Notes: generated by a model from the sequence alone, not told the origin. A stretch of 64,000 bases of DNA from Myxococcales bacterium (GCA_947473045.1 CANJCO010000004.1:1-64000); one strand, 5' to 3'; positions 8,795 to 18,115 are shown, counted from the first letter of the stretch. Numbers and translations are program-made.

Positions 8795-9702
8795 AATCGC
8801 TTCGGCTTGCGCTCGTCGTGTGCCTCACCTTCGCGGCGCTCGCCTCGTGTGGCAAGCGCTCAGATGCTCCGCGCCCGCTGGCGATCGCGCCGGTTGCCTC
8901 GGCGACCGCGGGGCTGCGCGGAGGAGCTCCCTGCGCGGGCGTGACGTTGCCGTGCGGTCAGTTCGCGACGCCTGCGGAGGCGCTGCGCGCGGTGCTCGTC
9001 GACCGGCCGCTGGTGCTCGCCATCGGTGAGGCGCACGCGCAAAAAAACGCCACTGTCGCTTCGAGCGCGAAGCGGGCGGAGACGCAGCTGCTGCCGGCGC
9101 TGAAAGGTCAGGCGAGCGATCTGCTCGTCGAGCTGATGAGCCCGCCGGCGGGGTGCCAGAAGGCGACCGACGGCGCGCGCGAGCAGCAAAAAGTGGTGAC
9201 CGAAAAGCAGGCGCCCACCGATCAGAACGAGTACGTCGCGCTCGGGGCCGCGGCGCGCAGGCTCGGCATCGCGGCCGACCTCCTGCGGCCCAGCTGTGAC
9301 GATCTGTCAGCCGTCAGCGACGCCGGAGCCGACGCGATCGACGTCTCGCTAAAGTTGATCAAACGCCTCACGCTCGCGAAGGTGATCGCGCTGCGCGGGC
9401 GCAACGACGCGCCTGCTGCGGACCACGAGAAAATGGTCGTGACCTACGGCGGCGCCCTTCACAACGACGTAGCGCCGTCCGCCGAGCGCGCGCCGTGGTC
9501 GTTCGGTCCCGAGCTCTCCGCGGCCCTGAATGGCCGATACGTCGAGCTCGACGTGTACGTACCCGAGTTCATCGACGGCTCCGAAAAGTGGCAAAAAATG
9601 TCGTGGTTCGCCGGCTGTGATGTTCGCAAGCTCGGCGGTGCGGTCACCTTGTTTCAGACTGCGCCGCAGTCGTTCGTGATGGTGTTTGCTGCCGGGCAGT
9701 GA
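8791..9702 (+). CDS. Lipoprotein of ChaN/EreA-like superfamily, function unknown
   Basis: This 303-residue protein is read from a GTG at 8791 that overlaps the TGA of the preceding esterase. The signal peptide ends in a lipobox-like ALASC. The mature domain has LVLAIGEAHAQKN near its start and a late VVTYGGALHND, both resembling the paired His-containing motifs of the ChaN/erythromycin-esterase-like superfamily (heme-binding lipoproteins and related enzymes). This relationship is tentative: the motif spacing is right but I cannot score it. Several Cys residues could form disulfides. The translational coupling suggests co-expression with the esterase. Confidence 0.65.
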   Translation: MKSLRLALVVCLTFAALASCGKRSDAPRPLAIAPVASATAGLRGGAPCAGVTLPCGQFATPAEALRAVLVDRPLVLAIGEAHAQKNATVASSAKRAETQLLPALKGQASDLLVELMSPPAGCQKATDGAREQQKVVTEKQAPTDQNEYVALGAAARRLGIAADLLRPSCDDLSAVSDAGADAIDVSLKLIKRLTLAKVIALRGRNDAPAADHEKMVVTYGGALHNDVAPSAERAPWSFGPELSAALNGRYVELDVYVPEFIDGSEKWQKMSWFAGCDVRKLGGAVTLFQTAPQSFVMVFAAGQ

Positions 9703-9741
9703 CGCCTGCACCGAGGGCAGCTCTCGCGTATGATCGGCCGC

Positions 9742-10077
9742 ATGGGCTGCCTCTTCTGCAAAATCATCGCGCGCGAAATTCCGTCTGAAATCCTCGCTGA
9801 AAACGAGCACGCGCTCGCGTTTCGCGACATCAATCCGGTCGCGCCGACGCACGTCCTGGTGATTCCGAAGAAGCACCTCGCAGGCCTCTCCGATGCCGCT
9901 CCCGAAGACGGTGGCGCGCTTGGCGAAGTGCTGCTGCTGGCGCGCGCGGTCGCGGCGAAAGAGCTGTCGCAGGGCTACCGACTCGTCATCAACAACGGCG
10001 CCGACGCCGGCCAGAGCGTCTTTCACCTGCACGTGCATGTGCTGGGTGGTCGCCCACTCGCCTGGCCGCCGGGCTGA
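9742..10077 (+). CDS. HIT-family (HinT-like) nucleotide-binding protein
   Basis: This is a 111-residue histidine-triad protein, probably a purine nucleoside phosphoramidate hydrolase. The N-terminus CLFCKIIAREIPSEI and the active site QSVFHLHVHVLGG (H-x-H-x-H) are those of the HinT branch, including the conserved Trp near the C-terminus (LAWPPG). The ATG at 9742 gives the exact family N-terminus; an in-frame ATG at 9730 would add four residues. It converges with the FAD-oxidase unit, whose stop is 11 bp away. It is a housekeeping enzyme with no obvious link to its neighbours. Confidence 0.9.
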   Translation: MGCLFCKIIAREIPSEILAENEHALAFRDINPVAPTHVLVIPKKHLAGLSDAAPEDGGALGEVLLLARAVAAKELSQGYRLVINNGADAGQSVFHLHVHVLGGRPLAWPPG

Positions 10078-10088
10078 GTCGCGCTTTT

Positions 10089-10559
10089 TTAGCGGCTGGT
10101 TTCGAGCGCGAGCGAGATGCTGACGGCCAGCGCTTCCTCTTCGGACGACGGCTCGCTGCCGCCTTCGGCGTCGTGAAACGGCGCTGCGACGGGGCGCGCT
10201 TCACCTGCGAGGTGAACGCGCAGCCACACCGTGTGGAGCGCACCGAAGCGCCCGTGTTGTCCGAACAGGAGCGCGAACAGATCCGGCCCGGTCGCGCGTC
10301 TCGGCGCAGGTCGCACTTCGACGCGTTCGCCGCCGATCGTGCCGACGTAGCCCGCAACCAGATGATCGCACGGATCGAGCCATGCGCTGCGGGCCCCGTG
10401 AGCCCCTGCCGCCAGCCAGTCGCCCACTGTCTGCTCGGCGACGGCGGCTGTGTCGAGCGTCAGGCCGTCACGCGCGAGGGCGGCTTCGAGCGAGGGCAGA
10501 GAGGCGCTCGCGTCGACGTGAACGAGCAGGCTCTCGCGATCGAGCTGCACGTAGCTCAC
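10089..10559 (-). CDS. Short FAD-binding-domain-like partner of the adjacent FAD oxidase
   Basis: This 156-residue protein is read from a GTG at 10559 that overlaps the stop of the upstream FAD oxidase (GTGA), so translation is coupled. Its sequence resembles the late part of a PCMH-type FAD domain: TVGDWLAAGAHG, then DPCDHLVAGY, RPAPRRATGPDL and GQHGRFGALHTVWLRVH, the segment that closes the FAD site in glycolate-oxidase-like proteins. The PP-loop and the C-terminal substrate domain are missing, so it is half a flavoprotein. It may be a GlcE-like accessory subunit or a degenerate duplicate. A similar stand-alone fragment in related genomes would favour a real subunit. Confidence 0.65.
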   Translation of the reverse strand: MSYVQLDRESLLVHVDASASLPSLEAALARDGLTLDTAAVAEQTVGDWLAAGAHGARSAWLDPCDHLVAGYVGTIGGERVEVRPAPRRATGPDLFALLFGQHGRFGALHTVWLRVHLAGEARPVAAPFHDAEGGSEPSSEEEALAVSISLALETSR

Positions 10560-12067
10560 GGGCGCGCCTCCTCGGGTGGCAGCAGCGCGCCGGGATTGAG
10601 GATGCCGTCGGGGTCGAACGCGCGCTTGACCGCGCGCGCAACCGCGATGCCGCCGGACCCCAGCTCGCGGTCCATGCGCGGCGCCTTCGAGCGCCCGACG
10701 CCGTGATGGTGGGCGATGGTGCCGCCGGCGGCGAGCACTGCATCGAGCGCGCGGCGCCACGTTTGGTCGTAGGTCTGCTCGCACGCTGCGTCCCACGGCC
10801 CGCCGTCGGGGCTTGCGCTGCCGGCAAACGAAAAATAGATGCAGCAGCCGTCGGGATAGGCGTGGCTGAAGTGAGCCATGATGAACGCGTGCGGGCCTAC
10901 GGCGCGCAGCACGCCCTCGTAGAGCTCGCCGAGCTTCGCCCACGGCGCCGCCACCTCCATTGTGTCGATGAACAGCCCCGCGGCGATCGCAGGCGCTTGC
11001 CGGTAGCTCACCGAATAGCGATGGGCGAGCCACTTTTGCGCGGGCCCTTCGCCTTCGTAGCGCGCGCCCATTGGCTCGACGATCGCCCGCGCGCGCTCGG
11101 CGTTCGCTTCGGCGTCGTCGCCTGCTCCGTCGAAAATGACGACCAGCATCGCTCCTCCCGCCGCGCGCGTGAACGAGCGCGTCGCGAGCAGCGCGTTGAG
11201 CGCCGCCGGGTTGCGCAGCATGGTGCGTAAAACGGCCGATCCTGCGCCCGGCGCGTGCGGACCCGTGTGCGTGCGCCGCTTCGCCGAGCCCTGCTTGGCG
11301 AGCATGGCATCGAACGGATCGTACAGCCGCGCGATGGCCGGTCGAAGCCCCCTTTGGAAGAGCGCGCGCATGGCCTGCCAGCCTTCGCGCGTGGAGTCGA
11401 ACGACCACGCTGCGAAGGCACGCGCAGCTGGCGCGGGGTGAAGTCGAAGCGTAACGCTCGTGATGATGCCGAGCGTCCCTTCGCTGCCGATCACGAGCGG
11501 GAGCAGGCTCGGTCCCGTGGCGCGCTGGCGAAGGGTCACCACGTCACCGCGGCCGGTGACGCACTCGAGGGCCACGACCATGTCTTCGATCTTGCCGTAG
11601 TACCCCGAGGCCTGTCCCGCGCTCCGGGCGGCCACCCACCCGCCCACCGTGCTGCACAGGATCGAGGACGGAAAGTGTCCGAGGGTGAACCCTTCGCGAT
11701 TGAGTCGCTCTTCGAGCGGTAGGCCCATGTGGCCCGACTCAACGTCGAGCAAGGGCGCGCCGCGGTCGAAGCGGCGCCAGCGCGCCATGCGCTTCAAGTC
11801 GACCACGACCGCGTCGCTCGACGGCAGCACGCCCGCGCACACCCCGCTGCCCGCGCCGAAGGGCACGAGCGCGACGCTTCGCTTGCGCGCCCACGCCACG
11901 ACTTCAGCGACCTCCTCGGTGGAGCGCGGCCATACGATCGCGGCAGGCCCCGCAGGCAACCGGCCCGAGCGCACGCCGAGGTGATGGCGAGGCCAGAGAT
12001 CGCGGCCGTAGGCCACGCGATCGGCGGCGTCGTCGCTCGCCAGCAGCTTCAATCCGTCGAGCAGCAT
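10556..12067 (-). CDS. FAD-binding oxidase of alkylglycerone-phosphate-synthase type
   Basis: This 503-residue protein has a PCMH-type FAD domain (VPFGAGSGVCAG; GHFPSSILCSTVGGW; SGYYGKIEDMV; GSEGTLGIIT) and a C-terminal FAD-oxidase domain ending in the diagnostic GGTIAHHHGVGRSK and FDPDGILNPG. The HHHGVG histidines and the GHFPSS/YGKIEDMV motifs match alkyldihydroxyacetone-phosphate synthase, which swaps an acyl for an alkyl chain in ether-lipid synthesis. Myxobacteria do make ether lipids, so that role is plausible, but related (S)-2-hydroxy-acid oxidases share the fold. The ATG at 12067 was chosen because the extra N-terminal frame is Arg-rich and lacks family similarity. It is divergent from the kinase at 12190. 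Confidence 0.8.
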   Translation of the reverse strand: MLLDGLKLLASDDAADRVAYGRDLWPRHHLGVRSGRLPAGPAAIVWPRSTEEVAEVVAWARKRSVALVPFGAGSGVCAGVLPSSDAVVVDLKRMARWRRFDRGAPLLDVESGHMGLPLEERLNREGFTLGHFPSSILCSTVGGWVAARSAGQASGYYGKIEDMVVALECVTGRGDVVTLRQRATGPSLLPLVIGSEGTLGIITSVTLRLHPAPAARAFAAWSFDSTREGWQAMRALFQRGLRPAIARLYDPFDAMLAKQGSAKRRTHTGPHAPGAGSAVLRTMLRNPAALNALLATRSFTRAAGGAMLVVIFDGAGDDAEANAERARAIVEPMGARYEGEGPAQKWLAHRYSVSYRQAPAIAAGLFIDTMEVAAPWAKLGELYEGVLRAVGPHAFIMAHFSHAYPDGCCIYFSFAGSASPDGGPWDAACEQTYDQTWRRALDAVLAAGGTIAHHHGVGRSKAPRMDRELGSGGIAVARAVKRAFDPDGILNPGALLPPEEARP

Positions 12068-12189
12068 CGCTACCGAAACGTCGCGCGCTTCCCGCGGGCG
12101 CGCAAGGGCCGAGCCCCGGCGGACGCTGCGGCTTCTGGTCCGGGCGCCGCATTGCCGGTAGGGTCGCCTCAAGGAGCTCTGCACGACCG

Positions 12190-13623
12190 ATGCCCGATCC
12201 TGCTTGCGCTGACGAACGCGGACTGCCTGCTCCGGGCGACCTGATCGCAGGCAAGTACCGTATCGAGCGCATGATCGGCAAAGGCGGAATGGCGGCGGTT
12301 TTTTCGGCGCACCACGAGCTGCTGGGCGATCGCGTCGCGGTGAAGTTTCTGCTCGGCACGCTCGCGTCTGGTCCCGAGGCGACGCAGCGCTTCGTCAACG
12401 AGGCGAGAAACGCGTTCAAGATCAAGGGCGAGCACGCGTGTGCCGTGCTCGACGTCGGCGCGACCGAGGCCGGACTGCCTTATATGGTGCTCGAATACCT
12501 CGAAGGCCGCGATCTGGCGCAGCTCCTCGAACAGGACGGTCCGCTGCGCGCGGAGACCGCCGTCGACTATGTGGTGCAGGCCATCGAAGCTGTCGCGCAG
12601 GCCCACGCGCTGGGCATCGTTCATCGCGATCTGAAGCCCGCGAACCTCTTTTTGGCCGAGCGCCCTGATGGCAGCGTCACCGTGAAGGTGCTCGATTTTG
12701 GCATCTCGAAGGCGACCAACCCGCTCGCCGAGGAGGCGGATCTCTCGCTCACGTCGACGACGGCGATGCTCGGATCGCCTCTGTACATGTCGCCGGAACA
12801 GCTGCGCAGCTCGAAGCACGTCGACCCGCGCTCCGACATCTGGGCGCTCGGAGTCATCGTCTACGAGCTCGTTGCCGGGCGGTTGCCGTTCAACGGCCAG
12901 TCGCTGGGGGAGCTGTTCGTCGCGCTTCTCGAGCAGCCGCCGGTGCCGCTTTGCGAGCTTCAGGAAGACGTTCCCGAGGCGCTGAGTCATGCCGTCATGC
13001 GGTGCTTGGAGCGCGCACCGGAGGCCCGCTTTCAGAATGTGGCCGAGCTCGCGCAGGCCCTGGCTCCGAGCGGTTCGGTGCGCGCGTTCGCTTCGGTCGA
13101 GCGCATCGCGCAGACCCTCGGGGTCCCCCCGGCTGCGCTGGCCGGCGCAGCCGCAGTCGGCGCGCAGACGGGCGCTTCCTGGGGCAGCGCTGCGGGCAGC
13201 CTCGCTCCGAAGAGCCGGGCGCCCGCGATCCTCGGAGCCGGGGTCGCGCTGCTGCTCTTCGCGGGCGGCGCGGCGGCAGGGCTCGCGCTGCTCGGAAGAT
13301 CTGCGGCCTCCGGCGCGCCGTCCGGATCGGCCGCGCCCGCGCCGGTCTCTGCCTCTGCTGCGGCGATGGCGCCGGCGCAAGCGACCGCCATTTCAGTCGC
13401 GTCGGCGCTAGCGTCCGCGTCGCCGCCCCTCGCCCCTGCCGCCGATGCGGGCGCCCCCGCGACCGCGGCTTCGGCCTCCACGCGTCCTGCGTCGCCAGGG
13501 CCGAGGAACGCAGCCGCGAGCGCGCCCGCACGCCCGGCCCCGTCCGCGCCGCCCGCCTCGCTTCCCGCCGCGCCGATCCCTGCCGGTCCCGGCAAGGCCT
13601 TCGACCCGTTCGGTGGACGCTGA
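12190..13623 (+). CDS. Hanks-type Ser/Thr protein kinase, membrane-anchored
   Basis: This 477-residue protein carries an intact kinase domain at about 20-285: glycine loop IGKGGMAAVF, VAVKFL lysine, HRDLKPAN, DFGISK, and SPEQ. A Ser/Thr-rich activation loop (SLTSTTAMLGS) offers autophosphorylation sites. After the kinase come an Ala-rich linker, one membrane helix near 350-372 and a long Ala/Pro/Ser tail outside the cytoplasm with no recognisable sensor domain. All catalytic residues are present, in contrast to the pseudokinase at 801. It is transcribed towards a TPR-type protein 18 bp downstream, so the two may be co-expressed. Confidence 0.93.
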   Translation: MPDPACADERGLPAPGDLIAGKYRIERMIGKGGMAAVFSAHHELLGDRVAVKFLLGTLASGPEATQRFVNEARNAFKIKGEHACAVLDVGATEAGLPYMVLEYLEGRDLAQLLEQDGPLRAETAVDYVVQAIEAVAQAHALGIVHRDLKPANLFLAERPDGSVTVKVLDFGISKATNPLAEEADLSLTSTTAMLGSPLYMSPEQLRSSKHVDPRSDIWALGVIVYELVAGRLPFNGQSLGELFVALLEQPPVPLCELQEDVPEALSHAVMRCLERAPEARFQNVAELAQALAPSGSVRAFASVERIAQTLGVPPAALAGAAAVGAQTGASWGSAAGSLAPKSRAPAILGAGVALLLFAGGAAAGLALLGRSAASGAPSGSAAPAPVSASAAAMAPAQATAISVASALASASPPLAPAADAGAPATAASASTRPASPGPRNAAASAPARPAPSAPPASLPAAPIPAGPGKAFDPFGGR

Positions 13624-13641
13624 CCGCCGCGCTGCGCTAAA

Positions 13642-14688
13642 ATGGGGGAAATGCCCTCGCGCCGCCGATCCTGCTCCGCTGCGCTCGCCCGCGTCGCGGT
13701 CGCTTCGCTCGTGGCCGCAGCGCTGCCGTTGCGAGCGCGGGCCGAGGGCGTGAACGTGACGCAGGCGGAGTCGCTCTACAATCAGGGCAAAGAGCTCATC
13801 GAAAAAAAGCAGTACAAGGCGGCGTGCGACAAGTTTTCGGCCAGCCTCAAGCTCGACGAGAACACCAACACGCAAGTGGCCCTGGCCCGGTGCTTCCAGC
13901 TCGACGGTCGCACCGCGAGCGCGTGGGGCCAGTACCTGCTCGCCTCAAAAAAGGAGGCGGGTAGTCCCGCCGCTGCCTATGCCGCCGAGCAGGCGAGCGC
14001 GCTGGGCAAGACGCTTCTCAACGTCTCGCTGGTGATGGCTTCCGTGCCGCGCGACCTTTCGCTGAAGCTTGATGACGAAAGCCTGCCGGCCGAGTCGGTC
14101 AACGCCGATCTCCCCCTCGATCCGGGAGAGCATCAGCTCGTGGCGACCGCGGCGGGCAAGCGCCCGTTTGCCATTCGCTTTGTGCTGTCTTCCGCGAACT
14201 CGCCGCTGCCGGTCGTGATCGCGCTCGACAACTTCTCGGCCATCGAGCTCCAGCAGCAGCAGGAAAATTCGGCGGCCCGAACGGTGATCATCGATCGCGC
14301 CGCCCCGAACGTCGAGTGGACGTCGACGAAGACCGCTGGCTTCGTCGTCGGCGGCGTAGGCGCGGCGAGCGCTCTCGGCGCCGCAGCGCTCGGCGTGCTC
14401 ACCCTTGTGAGCGACGCCAACCGCCAGACGCAGAGCAACCGCTGCGTGGCCGGCAGCGACGCGGCGTGCGCCTCGGCCAACGACTACCGCGACAAGGCGC
14501 TCACCTTCCAAAAGCTCGGCATCATCAGCGGCGCGGTTGGCGGCGCCGCGCTCATCACCGGCATCGCGATGATGGTCGCAGGCGGCAACAAGGCGGCCCG
14601 GATTTCCGCTGCTCCGAAGGCGGGGGCTCAGCTCGTTCCGGTCGCGTCGCCGACGCTGGCGGGGCTCGGCTTCATCGGCGCGTTCTAG
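13642..14688 (+). CDS. Exported TPR-containing protein with two C-terminal membrane helices
   Basis: This 348-residue protein has a signal peptide (cut near RARA-EG), TPR-like helices (AESLYNQGKELIEKKQYKAA, ALARCFQLDGRTASAW) and a PEGA-like beta segment around 135-175 (the LPLDPGEHQLVATAAG pattern). Two hydrophobic helices near 235-260 and 295-315 follow. This architecture is a recurrent myxobacterial hypothetical family. An alternative start at 13651 would remove three residues. It follows the kinase at 18 bp and may be its substrate or partner, which is only inference from position. No catalytic motif is seen. Confidence 0.8.
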   Translation: MGEMPSRRRSCSAALARVAVASLVAAALPLRARAEGVNVTQAESLYNQGKELIEKKQYKAACDKFSASLKLDENTNTQVALARCFQLDGRTASAWGQYLLASKKEAGSPAAAYAAEQASALGKTLLNVSLVMASVPRDLSLKLDDESLPAESVNADLPLDPGEHQLVATAAGKRPFAIRFVLSSANSPLPVVIALDNFSAIELQQQQENSAARTVIIDRAAPNVEWTSTKTAGFVVGGVGAASALGAAALGVLTLVSDANRQTQSNRCVAGSDAACASANDYRDKALTFQKLGIISGAVGGAALITGIAMMVAGGNKAARISAAPKAGAQLVPVASPTLAGLGFIGAF

Positions 14689-14750
14689 CCCTACGTTGGC
14701 TCGCTTTGCCTTGCGCGACCCGCCCTTGACGCGTAGCTAACCCTGCAGCC

Positions 14751-16637
14751 ATGTCCGCCGACCTACAGCGACCGCTGCTCGAAGCCCTGAAATCAGACGT
14801 TCTCGTCATCGACGGGGCGATGGGGACGCAGCTCTACGAACGCGGAATATTGTATTCTGCATGCTTTGAAGAGCTCAATGTGTCGCGCCCCGAGGTCGTC
14901 TCGCGCGTGCACGAAGACTACGTGCGGGCCGGCGCGACGCTGATCGAGACCAACACGTTTGGAGCGAACGCGCTCCGGCTTGAAAAGCACGGTCTGTCCC
15001 ACCGCGTGGCCGAGCTCAATTTGGCCGGCGTGAAGCTCGCGCGCGCCGCCGCGGCCGGAAAGGCCTACGTCGCCGGTGCCATAGGCCCGAGCGGTTACTT
15101 CCTCGGCGACGCCAGTCAGGACGACCTCGACAAAGTCGGGGCTGCGTTGCGCGAACAGGCCGAGGCGCTGATCGAGGCGGGCGTAGACGCGCTCGTCATC
15201 GAGACCATGCGCCAGCCTGCCGAGCTGCGCGTCGCCATCCGCATCGCCCGCGCAGTGGCCACCAGCGGCTTGCCAATCGTCGCGCAAGTCTCGGTCGACG
15301 AGCACGGCCGCATGGCCGACGGCACGAGCAGCTTCGACATCGCCAGCGAGATGCGCGACCTCGGCGCCGACGTCGTCGGCGTCAACTGCTCCGACGGCCC
15401 GATGAACGTCCTGTCCGCCGTCGAGGCCATGCTCAAGGCAGGCCTGCCCGTGTCGGCTGTGCCCAACGCCGGGCTGCCCCGCCGGGTCGACGAGCGCCTC
15501 GTCTATGTGTCGACGCCTGAGTATTTCGGCGTCTACGCGCGCCGCATGTTCAAGCTCGGCGTGCGCCTCGTGGGCGGGTGTTGCGGGACCACGCCCGAGC
15601 ACACCAAGCGCATTGCCGCGGCTGCTCGAATGGCGGGCGCGAGCGAGACCGAGGAGCCCGCGGCGGGCGAGCCGCGTGAGCGCGCCGACTCGGCCGACAT
15701 CGTGAGCATCTCGCTCCCGAGCAGTCCGATGCCGATGGCGCAGCGGAGCGATCTCGGTGCGAAGCTGGCCCGCAAACGCTTCGTGGTGTCGGTCGAGGTC
15801 AACCCGCCGATCGGCCTCGACCTCACGCGCGCCGTCGCTGCCGCCAAAATGCTCCGCGACGGAGGCGTCGACGTGATCAACATCGCCGATGGCGCCCGCG
15901 CGCAGGCGCGCATGGGCAACGTAGCGATGGCGGCGCGGGTTCAGCGCGAGCTCGGCATGGAGACGATTCTCCACGTGTGCGGCCGCGATCGAAACCTCCT
16001 GGCGTCGCTCGCGCACCTGCTCGCGGCGCACGAGTTCGGCGCTCGCAATCTTGTGGTCATCACAGGCGACCCTCCCAAAATGGGAGATTTTCCCGACGCG
16101 ACTCCGGTCTACGATCTCGACTCGATCGGCCTGCTCAAGCTCGCTTCGCGGCTCAATCACGGCATCGATCCGGCGGGCAAGCCGCTCGGATCGCACACGT
16201 CGTTCGTGCTCGCCACGGGCGCCGAGCCGGCCGCGCTGAACTATCCGCGCGAGCTGGCGCGCCTGCGGCAAAAGAAGTCCGCAGGGGCCGAAGTGTTGAT
16301 GACGCAACCGGTCTACGATCCGGCTGTGCTCGAGCGCTTCCTCGACGACGTAGCGCCGCTCGGGCTTCCGGTGCTCGTCGGCCTGCTGCCGCTCGCGAGC
16401 TATCGCAACGCCGAGTTCCTCCACAACGAGGTGCCCGGCATGCAGGTGCCCGAGTCCGTGCGGGAACGCATGCGCAAGGCCGGCACCGGCGCTGCTGCCC
16501 GCAAAGAGGGAGTGGCGATCGCCCGCGAAATGCTCGGCGCCGTGCGCCATCGCGTCGCCGGCGCGTACATCATGCCGCCGCTCGAGCGCTACGAGCTCGC
16601 CCTCGAGGTCGTCGACGGCTTTCTGGACCGCGATTGA
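14751..16637 (+). CDS. Homocysteine S-methyltransferase / methylenetetrahydrofolate reductase fusion
   Basis: This is a 628-residue two-domain enzyme of the YitJ type. Residues about 15-290 are a homocysteine methyltransferase with the zinc-binding cysteines GVNC and GGCCGT, and the N-terminal DGAMGTQL. Residues about 335-625 are a methylenetetrahydrofolate reductase barrel (VSVEVNPP, VVITGDPPKMGDFPDA, MTQPVYDP, GLLPLASYRNAEFLHNEVPG). It would reduce methylene-THF and use a methyl group to make methionine without the cobalamin module of MetH. That suits supply of methionine to MetK, also in this window. Its stop overlaps the next gene's ATG by one base. Confidence 0.93.
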   Translation: MSADLQRPLLEALKSDVLVIDGAMGTQLYERGILYSACFEELNVSRPEVVSRVHEDYVRAGATLIETNTFGANALRLEKHGLSHRVAELNLAGVKLARAAAAGKAYVAGAIGPSGYFLGDASQDDLDKVGAALREQAEALIEAGVDALVIETMRQPAELRVAIRIARAVATSGLPIVAQVSVDEHGRMADGTSSFDIASEMRDLGADVVGVNCSDGPMNVLSAVEAMLKAGLPVSAVPNAGLPRRVDERLVYVSTPEYFGVYARRMFKLGVRLVGGCCGTTPEHTKRIAAAARMAGASETEEPAAGEPRERADSADIVSISLPSSPMPMAQRSDLGAKLARKRFVVSVEVNPPIGLDLTRAVAAAKMLRDGGVDVINIADGARAQARMGNVAMAARVQRELGMETILHVCGRDRNLLASLAHLLAAHEFGARNLVVITGDPPKMGDFPDATPVYDLDSIGLLKLASRLNHGIDPAGKPLGSHTSFVLATGAEPAALNYPRELARLRQKKSAGAEVLMTQPVYDPAVLERFLDDVAPLGLPVLVGLLPLASYRNAEFLHNEVPGMQVPESVRERMRKAGTGAAARKEGVAIAREMLGAVRHRVAGAYIMPPLERYELALEVVDGFLDRD

Positions 16638-17875
16638 TGCGCCGCGGGTCGTTGTCGCTGCTGCTCGCGCTCTCGGCCTGCGGGCGCGCGTGTGACCGCG
16701 GTGATTTCGCCGAACCGGCCGCTCCCGCGTCGACCGAAATCGCGCCCGAGGCCGCGGCGCCGGCGTTTGCGCGTGCGCGGTGCGCTCCGGCGGCGGCACC
16801 TGTGAGCCTTCAGGCGGAGGTCGTCGGCGATCTCGTCGTCTCGGGCGATCGCGTGTATATTGCATCGATTCGCGGCGGGTCGTCCGCAGTCGGCGTCACC
16901 TCCGCCGCGCTCGGCGCCCCTGAATGGACGCCCCTCGGCGCGGCCCTCGGTGACGCTCCGCCACCCGAGCTGGTCGGGGCTTCGGGAGGGCGCGTGTATG
17001 CCCTCCACTGGGAGCGCGGCGACGGCGGCGGGCGCACCCTCGCGGTCACGCGCGTGGCACCTTCGACGGAGCGCGTGTTCTCGGTTCGCGAAGGCGACGT
17101 CGCCGAGTCCATGTCGCTCGACGCCGCTTTTACTGACGCCGCCGGACTTTTGGCGTGGGACTCGGCGGGCGGGGTGAAGATCGCGCTCATGGCGCCCGGC
17201 AAGCCGCTCGCGCCCATCGAGCTGCCCGCCGTCGGGCTCGCCAGCGGAGCGCGCGTCATCGCTCGGCAGGCCGGCGGTTACTGGGTGATCTGGTCCGAGC
17301 GGCGCATCGATGCGATCGCCGACGGCGCTCCGCGCGCCCTCGCAGGCGAGAGTCTCGAGTCCCCCGGCGATCGCCGCGGCTTCGAGTGGCTCATGGCCGC
17401 GCAAGTTGGCAGCGGCGGTGAGCTCGCCGCCGCCCCGCGCCGACTCACTCCCGAAAACGGGCACGTTGGTGCGTTCGACGTCGCGCTCGGGCCCGCCGCG
17501 GGCGTCGACGTTTACGCGCTCGACGAGTCGGACAACTTCGCGATGGAGCGCGGCGGACGCATCACGCGCATCAGCGTCGACCGACCCCCGGCGGCCCCCG
17601 AGGTGCTCGGCTACGGCGCGGGCAGGGGCGCGCCCCAGGTAGCCTCGTCGCCCGGCGGCGCGCAGTGGGTGTTCTACGAAGATCCCCTCGGCCGTACGCG
17701 GGCAGTCCCGCTCAGCGCACCTTCGCGCATGCCCAGCCTCGAGCCGGCGCTCGACAGCGCCCGCCCGTCGGCGTTGGCGCCGGGCAGCCCCGAGCGCTGG
17801 CTTGCGTCCTGCTCTTCGCCTCCCGCTGTGCTGCAACTGCGCTGTGCGATCGCGCCCGATCCTCCGGCCCGTTGA
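16637..17875 (+). CDS. Predicted lipoprotein with beta-propeller-like repeats, unknown function
   Basis: This is a 412-residue protein whose signal ends in a lipobox-like ALSAC. The body is rich in short beta-type repeats (VVSGDRVYIASI, GGRVYALHW, GVDVYALDESDN, and the closing AQWVFYEDPLGRT), suggesting a propeller or a set of value-reporting repeats. No catalytic residues stand out. The TGATG overlap with the methyltransferase/MTHFR gene shows translational coupling. I cannot assign a function. Many such secreted lipoproteins occur in Polyangia. Confidence 0.75.
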   Translation: MRRGSLSLLLALSACGRACDRGDFAEPAAPASTEIAPEAAAPAFARARCAPAAAPVSLQAEVVGDLVVSGDRVYIASIRGGSSAVGVTSAALGAPEWTPLGAALGDAPPPELVGASGGRVYALHWERGDGGGRTLAVTRVAPSTERVFSVREGDVAESMSLDAAFTDAAGLLAWDSAGGVKIALMAPGKPLAPIELPAVGLASGARVIARQAGGYWVIWSERRIDAIADGAPRALAGESLESPGDRRGFEWLMAAQVGSGGELAAAPRRLTPENGHVGAFDVALGPAAGVDVYALDESDNFAMERGGRITRISVDRPPAAPEVLGYGAGRGAPQVASSPGGAQWVFYEDPLGRTRAVPLSAPSRMPSLEPALDSARPSALAPGSPERWLASCSSPPAVLQLRCAIAPDPPAR

Positions 17876-18006
17876 CCCCGCGCGTCGAGCGAGGTTGAAC
17901 GGGGCGTGCATATCGTCTACCCTCGCTGGCGTGCCATCCTTTGACGTTGGAGCCGCTCGCAGTGCCCGTTCGAGGCTCTCCGCGTGCGGTTCGTCGGGAT
18001 GGGACC

Positions 18007-18080
18007 GGGCCCATAGCTCAATCGGTCAGAGCCCCCGGCTCATAACCGGTCCGTTCCTGGTTCGAACCCAGGTGGGCCCA
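18007..18080 (+). tRNA. tRNA with CAU anticodon (Ile2 or elongator Met)
   Basis: A full cloverleaf of 74 nt without encoded CCA can be drawn: acceptor GGGCCCA/TGGGCCC pairs perfectly, D-arm GCTC...GAGC, anticodon loop CTCATAA (anticodon CAT), and T-arm CCTGG-TTCGAAC-CCAGG. The initiator form is ruled out because position 1 pairs with 72 and the anticodon stem lacks three G-C pairs next to the loop. The acceptor pairs C4-G69 and C5-G68 are those favoured by TilS for the Ile2 tRNA, so tRNA-Ile(k2C) is somewhat favoured over elongator Met. A weak promoter-like pair, TTGAAC and TACCCT with a 17-bp spacer, lies at 17895-17923. Confidence 0.93.
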
Positions 18081-18115
18081 CTCTGTGCCGTTTCATTTCG
18101 CCAAGGAGACACGCG

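Noticed and set aside
14793-16865. 690-codon minus-strand ORF opposite the methyltransferase/MTHFR gene
   Set aside because: Antisense of an unambiguous enzyme; no coding-like composition.
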